DNA of 13,251 bases. It comes from Solirubrobacteraceae bacterium. GTDB lineage: Bacteria; Actinomycetota; Thermoleophilia; Solirubrobacterales; Solirubrobacteraceae. Position 1 is the stretch's first letter; each line of letters begins with the position of its first letter. The position numbers were made by a program, and so were the translations under genes. The notes below the pieces were generated by a model, which had not been told where the DNA came from, did not search any database, and worked only from the letters and a program-made list of their open reading frames with translations. The stretch covers positions 1-13,251 of the forward strand of contig JAICUS010000108.1 of the NCBI GenBank assembly GCA_025935735.1, given 5' to 3'. This document shows positions 1 through 6,371 of the stretch, one piece after another.

Positions 1-886
1 CGATCCGGCGGCGCTCGAGCGCGCGCGCGAGCGCGGGCAGGTCGCCCCCGGCCGCCCAGCCCGGGAGCAGCGGCCGCCAGGGTCGGCCGGTGAGCGCTCC
101 GAGCTCCGCCGCGGCCGCCTCCGGCGCGGGGGCGTGCAGCGCGGGGTCGAAGGCGGCCGGCGGGACAGAGCCGCCGGCCAGCAGCGCGTGGGCCGGGGAC
201 GGCTCGCCGGGCGCGTCGCGCAGGCGCAGCGCGAGCAGCAGGTTGCGCTCGTCGATCTCGCGCCGCGCGAACCGCAGCAGCGTCCGCCCCTCGGGCCCCG
301 CGGCGGCGAGGGCGGCGTCGGCGCGCGCGGCATGGTCGGCGACGACCGCGTGCTCGAAGGCCGGCAGGTCCGTCGTCCGCTCATACTCGCGGTAGGCGGC
401 GCGCAGCGCCTCGGCGTGCTCGCGGTCCGGGATGCGGCGGATCAGCAGGTCGACGGCGCCGGCGAGCTCGCGCTCGGCGAGCGCCTCGTGCGCCAGCGGG
501 CCGGTCAGCCAGCCGACGGGGAAGAGCGCGCCCATCGCCTCCTCGGCGCGGCGCCGGCGGCTCGCGTGGGCGCGCAGCACGGCGACCACGTTGTGGACGT
601 CGAAGCGCGCGAGCAGCTGGTCGACGAGCCGGCGGGCGCGGTCGGCGTAGAAGGCGCGCATCTCCTCCAGCGTCCGCCCCAGGTGGAGGCGGATCGTCTC
701 GTGAAGCCGCCGGTACGCGTCGCCTCGCGCCTGCTCGGCGTCCCGCGCGTACGGGGTCGCCGCGAGCGCCGTCAGGATGCCGTCGGCGTCCTGTCCGAGC
801 AGGCGCTCGTAGTCGGCGTCGCGCAGCAGGTCGCCCCGCCGGGCGTGCAGCCGCGTATTGCCGTAGGCGAAGTCGGCGCGTGTCAT
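1..886 (-). CDS. ntpC: V/A-type ATPase subunit C (central stalk socket), 3' end cut by window edge
   Basis: This is subunit C (the vacuolar d / AC39 family), which links the rotor c-ring to the central stalk D-F of a V/A-type rotary ATPase on the inner face of the membrane. The start is ATG 886-884, overlapping the TGA of subunit E as ATGA, with GGAGG four bases upstream. The frame stays open to position 2, about 295 codons. The family is usually about 330-350 residues, so roughly the last 40 are missing. The N terminus reads FAYGNTRLHARRGDLL, the usual opening Tyr-x-Asn-x-Arg pattern. A REIDERNLLLALRLR stretch near residue 210 matches the conserved E-I-D-x-x-N-L segment of the family. It is the last of six visible co-directional subunit genes. 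Identification rests on these motifs and on the operon. Confidence 0.9.
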   Translation of the reverse strand, partial: MTRADFAYGNTRLHARRGDLLRDADYERLLGQDADGILTALAATPYARDAEQARGDAYRRLHETIRLHLGRTLEEMRAFYADRARRLVDQLLARFDVHNVVAVLRAHASRRRRAEEAMGALFPVGWLTGPLAHEALAERELAGAVDLLIRRIPDREHAEALRAAYREYERTTDLPAFEHAVVADHAARADAALAAAGPEGRTLLRFARREIDERNLLLALRLRDAPGEPSPAHALLAGGSVPPAAFDPALHAPAPEAAAAELGALTGRPWRPLLPGWAAGGDLPALARALERRRI

Positions 887-1455
887 GGCTCCTCCGCCCG
901 CAGCCGCCGCGCGAACCGGCGGCGCAGCAGCGGCTCGGCGTTGGCGAGCCGCTCCTCGAGCGTGTTGCGGATGGTCCGGCCGTCGCCGCTCGCCAGCTCG
1001 AGGCCGCCCCACGTGTCGAGCGTGGGCCGCACGTCCAGTCCGCCGGCGAGCGGGGTGGCGAGCTCCACGTCGCGCGGGTCGACGCGCAGCTCGCGCGCGG
1101 CGGGCAGCGCGGCGCGGCTCTCGGCCAGCAGCGCCCGCCACAGCGGCGCATAGCGATCCGTGCCGCGCACGGCGGCCAGCCGGGCGCGGATGCCGTCGAG
1201 CGTGGAGGCGAACGCCGCCTCGCCCGCCGATCGGGTGGCCGCGACGGCGTCCAGCCGGGCCAGCGCGCGCAGCCGCTCGGCCTCCGCACGCGCCGGCCGC
1301 TCCGTCGCGGTGGCGAGCTCCGCCTCGAGCGCTCGCGCCTCGTCCCGGGCGCGCGCGACGATCGCCGTCGCCTCGGCGGCGGTGTCGTGCTCGGCGCGCG
1401 CGCGCTCGGCGTCGGCGTCGGCCTCGATCGCGCGCAGCAGGTCGGCGAGCGCCAT
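883..1455 (-). CDS. ntpE: V/A-type ATPase subunit E (peripheral stalk)
   Basis: Subunit E forms, with the G/H-type subunit, the peripheral stalk that holds the catalytic head still against the rotor. The protein has 190 residues, the normal size. Residues 1 to about 95 are a charged, alanine-rich coiled coil. The C-terminal globular part carries WGGLEL (149-154) followed by GDGR-x-IRNTLEERL (157-170), the conserved glycine-rich and N-T-L-E-x-R-L signature of the family. The ATG at 1455 lies 2 bp after the stop of subunit K and has no clear Shine-Dalgarno sequence, so translation is probably coupled to K. The 3' end overlaps the subunit C start by 4 bp. Confidence 0.93.
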   Translation of the reverse strand: MALADLLRAIEADADAERARAEHDTAAEATAIVARARDEARALEAELATATERPARAEAERLRALARLDAVAATRSAGEAAFASTLDGIRARLAAVRGTDRYAPLWRALLAESRAALPAARELRVDPRDVELATPLAGGLDVRPTLDTWGGLELASGDGRTIRNTLEERLANAEPLLRRRFARRLRAEEP

Positions 1456-1457
1456 GG

Positions 1458-1673
1458 TCAGAGCAGCACGATCGTCATCGCGGCGACGGCGAAGCCCAGG
1501 ATGACCAGCGTCTCTGGGATCGCCACCAGAAGGATCGCCCGGCCGGCCAGGTCGGGCTTCTCGGCGATCAGCCCCATCGCCGCGGCGCCGATGCGCGCCT
1601 GCGCGTAGCCGGTGGCGAGGGCGCCGAGCCCGACGGCCAGCGCCGCGCCGATCGCAATCAGTCCGGTTTCCAT
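1458..1673 (-). CDS. ntpK: V/A-type ATPase subunit K (c-ring proteolipid, single hairpin)
   Basis: This is the rotor-ring proteolipid that carries the coupling ion through the membrane. It has 71 residues and two membrane helices (about 4-38 and 44-71) joined by a polar EKPDLAGR loop. It is therefore an 8-kDa single-hairpin type, as in many archaea, not the doubled 16-kDa form of Enterococcus. The ion-binding carboxylate is Glu54 in the AIPETLVILG segment. Gln25 lies in helix 1, 29 residues before it. ATG 1673 was chosen over an in-frame start at 1712 because METGLIAIG is the usual N terminus and AAGGAG sits 5 bp upstream. The longer version would add a polar stretch inside the end of subunit I. 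Confidence 0.94.
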   Translation of the reverse strand: METGLIAIGAALAVGLGALATGYAQARIGAAAMGLIAEKPDLAGRAILLVAIPETLVILGFAVAAMTIVLL

Positions 1674-1678
1674 GTCTG

Positions 1679-1684
1679 CTCCTT
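1679..1684 (-). promoter_or_regulatory. Strong ribosome binding site of subunit K
   Basis: AAGGAG on the minus strand, 5 bp before ATG 1673, fixes the K start. Its first base is also the last base of the subunit I stop codon. It is clearly stronger than the site in front of the next gene (E), which fits the need for many c-ring copies per complex. Confidence 0.75.
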
Positions 1685-3603
1685 CATCCGGTGGTCTCGG
1701 GGTCCGGCACATGGCCGAATGGGGTGAATGGGCGTCCGCCGCCGACGAAGAACGTGCCGAAGAACTCCACGTAGTGCAGGCGCAGCGCCTGGATCGTCGG
1801 GCTGAACATGGCCAGGGCGAGGTTGAGGGCGTGGAAGAAGACGGCGACCAGCACGCCCATCCAGATCGGCCCGACGGCTCCGAGCTCGTTCGCCACGCCC
1901 GCCAGATGCGCCGAGGCCAGGCCGACGGCGGCGATCCGCAGGTAGGACAGGATGTTGCCGACGTAGCCCAGCAGCGCCAGCGGCCCGGTGATCAGGCCGA
2001 GCGCCCCGTGCAGCGACATCACAAGGACGACGCCGACGACCGTCGCGGCCGCCGACGGGGTCAGGGCGCCGGCGGGCAGGTGGTCCGCGGCCCATGCGGC
2101 CAGGCCGAACAGCCCGGCGAGCACGAGCAGCGCTCCCAGCTTGTCGAGCAGCTCGCGGCGCTCGCCGAAGCGGACGGCCTCCCAGGCGCCCAGCGCGAGC
2201 CCGAGCACGACGTGGGCGGCGCCCAGCGCCACGGAGAGCAGCAGCAGCGGCTCGAGCGTCGCGGCGGCCGGGCGATAGCGCCACAGCGCGAAGTCGCCGA
2301 ACGCCCGGCGGCCCAGGTCGCCGAACAGCTCGCCGAACAGCAGGCCGAAGAGGATCGACCAGGCCGCGCCGGCCAGCACGATCCACGTCACGCTGGTGAA
2401 CGCGCTGTGGCGGGTGCGCAAGGCCCGGCGCGCGACGAGCCCGAGCACGAGCAGGACGGCGCCGTAGCCGACGTCTCCGATCATCGCCCCGAGCATCAGC
2501 GGGAGCACGAGCGCCATCAGCAGCGTCGGGTCGACCGAGCCGGCGCGCGGCAGCTCCAGGAAGCTCATCAGCGGCTCGAAGGGTCGGGCGAAGCGCGAGT
2601 TGCGCAGCAGCAACGGAGCCTCGGGATCGCGCCGGGACGTCGCCAGGTCCTCGACGAGGACGGCGGCTCCGATGCGGGCGTCGATCTCGCTCCGCAACCG
2701 GGCGAGCCGGCGGCGCGGGACCCAGCAGACGGCGACGAACGCCCGCTGCGTCGCACCGAGCCGCTCGGTCGCCTCCAGCCGCTCGAGCTCGCCGGCCAGC
2801 GCGGCGCGCAGCTCGCCGAGGCGCGCGGCCTGCGGCGCCAGCAGGGCGTCGCGCTCGCGTTCGACGGCGGCGAGCGCTGCCGGGAGCTCCGCGAGCCGGC
2901 GGCCCATCGCCTCGACGGCGCCGCGCAGCGAGAGGCTCTCGAAGCGCTTCGGCAGCTCGGCCTGGCGGACCTGCGCGCGGCCGAGGAGCGCGCGCACGGC
3001 CGGTTGATGGACCTGGGGGAACACGACGAGGCACCCGATCGCGCCGTCCTGCACGCGCGTCCAGACCAGGGCGAAGCGCGCGCCGAGCTCCTCGGCCAGC
3101 TCCGTGCGCAGCGCGTCGACGATCCGCTCGTCCTCCGTGTTGAGCACGAGCGCGACGGTGCCCAGGCGCAGCCGGCGCAGCTGCTCGTCGTCGAGGTCGG
3201 CCAGCTCCGGCACCAGCGGCAGCAGCCGGCGCAGCGGCTCCAGGTAGCCGGGAAGCACCAGGCGCTCGTCCCGGAGTGCGTTCAGCTCTCGCCGCAGCGC
3301 GCCGGCGCGGGCGGACAGGGGCTCGAGCTCCGCCTGCGCCGCGGCGGTGTCGAGCGGCCGCTCAGGCGGCGCGCCGCGGGGCTGGTCCGTGGTCTGCGCC
3401 AGCAGGCCGTCCACCTGCGCGGCGAGCCGGCGCAGCCCGGCGCTGCGGGCCGAGCGGTCCGCGTTGCCGTCGAGCGAACCGACGTCCTGCGATCCGCGGG
3501 CGTCGGCGATCTCGACGAGGCCGAGCGCGTGCAGCTCGGAGACGACGCGCTCGACGTCGGCTCGGCGGCCGAGGATCCGCACCTTGGTCATGGGCACGAG
3601 CAC
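1684..3603 (-). CDS. ntpI: V/A-type ATPase subunit I (a-subunit, membrane stator)
   Basis: Subunit I is the membrane stator against which the c-ring turns; it supplies the ion half-channels. The length of 639 residues is typical. Residues 1 to about 345 form the cytoplasmic arm, with two charged coiled-coil stretches (about 88-115 and 235-285). The C-terminal half is a multi-helix membrane domain. It begins with PLMLGAMIGDVGYG (368-381), the family hallmark, and includes SILFGLLFGELFGDLG. Arg556 in LSYLRIAAVGLASAHLA matches the essential arginine of yeast Vph1 (R735). Arg608 in ALRLHYVEFF matches its second conserved arginine. The protein ends in the typical GGGRPFTPF. The GTG at 3603 is preferred because GGAGG lies 8 bp upstream; an internal ATG at 3591 (MTKVRILG) also fits the usual family start but lies 20 bp from that site. 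Confidence 0.95.
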   Translation of the reverse strand: MLVPMTKVRILGRRADVERVVSELHALGLVEIADARGSQDVGSLDGNADRSARSAGLRRLAAQVDGLLAQTTDQPRGAPPERPLDTAAAQAELEPLSARAGALRRELNALRDERLVLPGYLEPLRRLLPLVPELADLDDEQLRRLRLGTVALVLNTEDERIVDALRTELAEELGARFALVWTRVQDGAIGCLVVFPQVHQPAVRALLGRAQVRQAELPKRFESLSLRGAVEAMGRRLAELPAALAAVERERDALLAPQAARLGELRAALAGELERLEATERLGATQRAFVAVCWVPRRRLARLRSEIDARIGAAVLVEDLATSRRDPEAPLLLRNSRFARPFEPLMSFLELPRAGSVDPTLLMALVLPLMLGAMIGDVGYGAVLLVLGLVARRALRTRHSAFTSVTWIVLAGAAWSILFGLLFGELFGDLGRRAFGDFALWRYRPAAATLEPLLLLSVALGAAHVVLGLALGAWEAVRFGERRELLDKLGALLVLAGLFGLAAWAADHLPAGALTPSAAATVVGVVLVMSLHGALGLITGPLALLGYVGNILSYLRIAAVGLASAHLAGVANELGAVGPIWMGVLVAVFFHALNLALAMFSPTIQALRLHYVEFFGTFFVGGGRPFTPFGHVPDPETTG

Positions 3604-3606
3604 GTC

Positions 3607-3942
3607 TCATGCCTCCGGTGCGAGCAGCAGCGCCGTGAGGTCGGCGACCAGGTCGTCGTGCTCCCGCGCGGCGCGCTCGCGCAGCTGCTGCGCGGCGGCT
3701 TCACCGGCGGCGCGCGTCGCCTCGGCGTCGGCTTCGGCCTCGGTGAGAAGGACGGCTCGCCGGCGGCGCCCCGCGGCGGTCCCGGCGGCGCGGGCCTCGG
3801 CGATCAGGCGCTCGGCCTGCTCCCGCGCGGCGTCCAGGGCAGAGTCGGCGGCGCTGCGCGCGCCGTCGCGATCCTCCAGCGCGCGCTCGAGCCGCCGGAC
3901 GGCGTCCAGCCCCGGAGCCGCGGCGGTGGCCGGCGCGGTCAT
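3607..3942 (-). CDS. V/A-type ATPase G/H-like peripheral stalk subunit (NtpF-type)
   Basis: This small 111-residue, alanine- and charge-rich protein is predicted to be almost wholly coiled coil from about residue 14 to 105, with no membrane segment. Its position between D and I, directly before I-K-E-C, matches the G/H-type (E. hirae NtpF) partner of subunit E in the peripheral stalk. Sequence conservation in this family is low, so the call rests on size, heptad-like composition and gene order. ATG 3942 overlaps the stop of subunit D as ATGA and is preceded by GGAGG (3954-3950) at 7 bp. The stop lies 3 bp before the GTG of subunit I. Confidence 0.8.
   Translation of the reverse strand: MTAPATAAAPGLDAVRRLERALEDRDGARSAADSALDAAREQAERLIAEARAAGTAAGRRRRAVLLTEAEADAEATRAAGEAAAQQLRERAAREHDDLVADLTALLLAPEA
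3612..3616 (-). promoter_or_regulatory. Ribosome binding site that decides the subunit I start
   Basis: GGAGG on the minus strand, inside the last codons of the G/H-like gene, lies 8 bp before GTG 3603 but 20 bp before ATG 3591. It favours the GTG start of subunit I and couples the two genes. Confidence 0.6.
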
Positions 3943-4577
3943 CGCCGTCCCTCCTCACGGCGGCCGCGGGCCCGCACCCGGCGCAGCCGGACACGGTCTT
4001 CCATCTCGCGCTCCTCCAGCACGAGCGCGATGTGCGCGCGCTCGGCCTCCAGGCGCGGGAGGACGACGTGCTCGAGCGCGTTCATCCGCCGCGTGGTCCG
4101 CGCGATCTCGTCGGCCAGCCGCCGGACGGACAGCTCGAGCGCGGCGACGGCGAGCAACCGCTCCAGCACCGTCTCGAAGGAGTCCGCGACCGCGTCGATG
4201 CGCGTCGCGGCCGCCGCGAGGCTGAAGCCGCGGCTCGTGGTCGCCCGCGCGACCGTTCCGGCGGCGATCTCGACGATCGGGACTCCGGCCACGCTGCGAG
4301 TGCGCACGTCGACCGCGATCTCACCCTGCGCGGCGAAGGCGGCCGACTCGACCGGCTCGGGCCCGCCGGCGGCGACGGCGAGCCCGAGCCGCCGGCCCGC
4401 GCTCGCCGCGTCGCGGTCGAGCTCGGCCAGCGAGGCCAACGCCGAGGCGCCGAGGCGATGGAACTCGCGCACGAGCGCGCCGCGGCGGTCCTTGAGCAGG
4501 TCGCGCCCCTGCGCGGCGAGGCCGATGCGGGCCCGCCGCGCGAGCAGCTCGCTGCGCGTCGCGCTGACGGGCGGCAT
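3939..4577 (-). CDS. ntpD: V/A-type ATPase subunit D (central rotor shaft)
   Basis: Subunit D is the rotor shaft that turns inside the A3B3 head and passes torque to subunits F and C. The protein has 212 residues, the usual size. The N-terminal helix carries TRSELLARRARIGLAAQGRD and LLKDRRGALVREF. The C-terminal helix carries RRMNALEHVVLPRLEAERA followed by IALVLEEREMEDRVRLRRV. These are the conserved antiparallel coiled-coil halves of the family. The last residues are a basic Arg/Glu tail. It is the first gene of the visible operon; in Thermus and Enterococcus D follows A-B instead. ATG 4577 overlaps an upstream TGA as TGATG and has GGGGG 7 bp before it. No promoter was recognised. Confidence 0.94.
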   Translation of the reverse strand: MPPVSATRSELLARRARIGLAAQGRDLLKDRRGALVREFHRLGASALASLAELDRDAASAGRRLGLAVAAGGPEPVESAAFAAQGEIAVDVRTRSVAGVPIVEIAAGTVARATTSRGFSLAAAATRIDAVADSFETVLERLLAVAALELSVRRLADEIARTTRRMNALEHVVLPRLEAERAHIALVLEEREMEDRVRLRRVRARGRREEGRR

Positions 4578-4795
4578 CAGGCAGCCCCCAGCATCGCCGG
4601 GTGGAGGGTCGTCTGCGGCATCGCCTCCAGACTCGCCGTCCGGGCGCCCGATTGCGATGGGGTCGGGCCCTCAGATCCCGCGCGTCGCGACCGCCGCTTC
4701 CCCTCGGCCCTCTTCGCCGCATGGGGCTCGGGCGCCCTCGAGATGCGGTGCCGGCCTCATGGCGCGGAGCGGTCGGCGCGGGCAGAGTGTCGTCC
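4578..4795. other. Divergent intergenic region between V-ATPase operon and stress protein gene
   Basis: These 218 bp separate ntpD (leftward) from the first stress protein (rightward) and should contain both promoters, but I see no convincing -35/-10 pair on either strand. On the minus strand a short open frame ends at 4577 with TGA overlapping the ntpD ATG. Its last in-frame ATG-started reading from 4621 is MPQTTLHPAMLGAA. It may be a chance frame or a leader peptide. A longer reading of the stress protein frame starts at 4601 but has no family support. Confidence 0.5.
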
Positions 4796-5275
4796 ATGTT
4801 CACTCGACTTCTCGTGGCCTTCGACGGCTCGCCGCACGCCTGGCGCGCGTTGGCAGAGGCGATCGAGCTGGCCCAGTCCGGTCACGGGCACTTGACCGTG
4901 ATCGCCGTGATGCCCGACTCCTCGCCCTGGCTGGGGTCCGCGGCCGCGCTGCCGATGGAGCGCGGCGGGCTGGACGCCCCGCCCGAGGCGGAGTTCCAGG
5001 CGATGCTCGATCGCGCGCTGCGGACGGTGCCCGCCGACGTTCCCGTCGTCGGGGTCCTGACGCGCGGGGCGGCGGCCGCCGCGATCGTCGCGGAGGCGCG
5101 CACGGGCGACCACGACGCGATCCTCATCGGCTCTCGCGGTCGCGGCGATCTGCGATCGCTGCTGCTCGGAAGCGTCAGCCACGCCGTGCTGCGCGCCAGC
5201 CCCATCCCCGTGGTGGTGGTCCGCGGCGGCCCCGAGAGCGGCCGCGCGGCCGAACCGGCCGGCATGGCGGCGTAG
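4796..5275 (+). CDS. Universal stress protein, single UspA domain
   Basis: This is a 159-residue protein with one complete Usp (alpha/beta, Rossmann-like) domain. Strand 1 reads TRLLVAFDGS with the conserved Asp10. The ATP-binding motif G-x2-G-x9-G-S is intact at Gly112, Gly115, Gly125 and Ser126 in IGSRGRGDLRSLLLGSVSHAV. The final strand is PIPVVVVRG. It is cytosolic and probably binds ATP and dimerises; its physiological partner is unknown. The start was placed at ATG 4796 because the family begins directly before strand 1. Only a weak AGAG precedes it. It is transcribed away from the V-ATPase operon and followed 44 bp later by a tandem Usp gene in the same direction. Confidence 0.92.
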   Translation: MFTRLLVAFDGSPHAWRALAEAIELAQSGHGHLTVIAVMPDSSPWLGSAAALPMERGGLDAPPEAEFQAMLDRALRTVPADVPVVGVLTRGAAAAAIVAEARTGDHDAILIGSRGRGDLRSLLLGSVSHAVLRASPIPVVVVRGGPESGRAAEPAGMAA

Positions 5276-5284
5276 GAGAATGAT

Positions 5285-5300
5285 GCGCTCTGTAGAGCGC
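5285..5300. repeat. Inverted repeat between the two stress protein genes
   Basis: GCGCTCT-GT-AGAGCGC is a pair of perfect 7-bp arms around a 2-bp centre, 9 bp after the stop of the first stress gene and just before the ribosome site of the second. It could be an operator, or an RNA hairpin with a TGTA loop that changes the ratio of the two products. There is no T-run after it, so a standard terminator is unlikely. Confidence 0.5.
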
Positions 5301-5306
5301 GCCGGC

Positions 5307-5312
5307 AAGGAG
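5307..5312 (+). promoter_or_regulatory. Ribosome binding site of tandem stress protein
   Basis: AAGGAG lies 7 bp before ATG 5320 and fixes that start. It is separated from the preceding inverted repeat by only 6 bp, so folding of the repeat could affect its access. Confidence 0.7.
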
Positions 5313-5319
5313 CGATGCC

Positions 5320-6252
5320 ATGTCATCACCGCAGACCCGACAGCCGCCGATCCTGGTGGGTTACGACCCGGGGTCCCGTGATCGCGCTGCCGTCGACTTC
5401 GGCGTCGCCGCCGCGCTGTTCACCGGCGCGCCGCTGATCGTCGGATCCGTTTGCGCCGCCGACCAGGCGGCGGGTCACGCGGAGGAGCTGGCGCCGCAGG
5501 CGATGCCGGCGCTCGACGGGCTCAGGGACGAGCTGGAGATGGACATCGAGGTTCGGGAGCTCCGGGGCACGAGCGCGCCGCGGGCGCTGCACGAGGCGGC
5601 CGAGGCCGAAGCCGTCGGCCTGTTGGTCGTCGGCTCGACCCGGCGGGGTCGGGTCGGCCGGCTGCTTCCGGGCTCCACGGCAGAGCGGCTCATGCATGGG
5701 GCGCCGTGCCCGATCGCCGTGGTCCCGCACGGATGGGAGCGGCGAGGCAAGCTCGACCCGATCGGCGTCGCCTACGCCGAGACCGACGAGGGCTTGGAGG
5801 CGCTGCGCGAAGCTCACGCGCTCGCCCGCAAGGCGGAGGCGACGCTTCGCGTCCTGACGGTGGTCAGGCCCGGCGCCGGAGCGCTCGCAGGAACGGAGAC
5901 CTACAAGGCAGGGCAGGCCGGCACGGACGTCGAGGACGTGGAGGGGCGGCGCGAGTTGCAGGCCAAGGACGCGGTGCACGCGGCACTCGGCGGGCTCGGC
6001 GGCGGTGACGTCCACGTGGAGGTCGACACATTCGTCGATGACCCGGCCGAGGCGCTCATACGCGTCTCGGAGCACGTGGATCTCCTGATCTGCGGCTCGC
6101 GCGGCTATGGCCCGCTGCGGGCGGTGCTCCTGGGCGGCGTGTCACGGCGAGTCGTGGCCGAGGCGAGTTGCCCCGTGATCGTCCTGCCGAGGGGCGTCAA
6201 GGCCCCGCTCGAGTCGCTGGCCGCGGCGCCCGGCACCATCTGGGCCAGCTGA
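5320..6252 (+). CDS. Universal stress protein, tandem UspA domains
   Basis: This 310-residue protein has two Usp domains, about 9-138 and 146-292. Domain 1 opens with ILVGYDPGS, and its nucleotide motif is degenerate: Gly105-x2-Arg108-x9-Gly118-Ser119, with Arg in place of the second Gly. Domain 2 has Gly259-x2-Gly262-x9-Gly272-Gly273, keeping the glycines but with Gly where Ser/Thr usually contacts phosphate. Both end in a hydrophobic last strand (CPIAVVPHG and CPVIVLPRG). Tandem Usp proteins of this size are common in actinobacteria. A strong AAGGAG sets the start. The gene is probably co-transcribed with the preceding stress gene. The motif changes suggest that ATP binding differs between domains; this is inference. 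Confidence 0.93.
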   Translation: MSSPQTRQPPILVGYDPGSRDRAAVDFGVAAALFTGAPLIVGSVCAADQAAGHAEELAPQAMPALDGLRDELEMDIEVRELRGTSAPRALHEAAEAEAVGLLVVGSTRRGRVGRLLPGSTAERLMHGAPCPIAVVPHGWERRGKLDPIGVAYAETDEGLEALREAHALARKAEATLRVLTVVRPGAGALAGTETYKAGQAGTDVEDVEGRRELQAKDAVHAALGGLGGGDVHVEVDTFVDDPAEALIRVSEHVDLLICGSRGYGPLRAVLLGGVSRRVVAEASCPVIVLPRGVKAPLESLAAAPGTIWAS

Positions 6253-6371
6253 ATCCCGGTCGACCCGCTCATCTCACCACCACAACGTCGCACGGCGCAG
6301 TCGCGGCGTGGGTGAAATCCCAGGGTGCCGCCCGGATTGCCCACCCGCGGCGGTTCGGGTTAAGTGGCGGC

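Noticed and set aside
134..1153. A plus-strand 339-codon frame over subunits C and E
   Set aside because: It has low-complexity Arg/Ala/Gly composition, and the opposite strand carries clear subunit C and E motifs.
1674..1712. A longer N terminus for subunit K
   Set aside because: It would add 13 polar residues before METGLIAIG, lies inside subunit I and lacks the good ribosome site present at 1679-1684.
4321..4803. A minus-strand 160-codon frame upstream of and overlapping ntpD
   Set aside because: It is Arg/Pro-rich, lies out of frame with subunit D and has no homology that I can recognise.
1612..5283. A plus-strand open frame of 1223 codons opposite the V-ATPase genes
   Set aside because: It is antisense to five well-supported subunit genes, has Arg/Gln/Glu-rich composition without domains, and such stop-free frames are common in very GC-rich DNA.
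5283..5381. A 32-residue reading frame starting ATGCGC after GGAG, overlapping the tandem stress gene
   Set aside because: The ribosome site is weak and the peptide has no pattern; most of it overlaps the well-supported gene in another frame. It could be a leader, but nothing supports it.
6253..6371. A terminator after the tandem stress gene
   Set aside because: Only weak inverted pieces (GGGTG and CACCC) are present and no T-run follows; not convincing.
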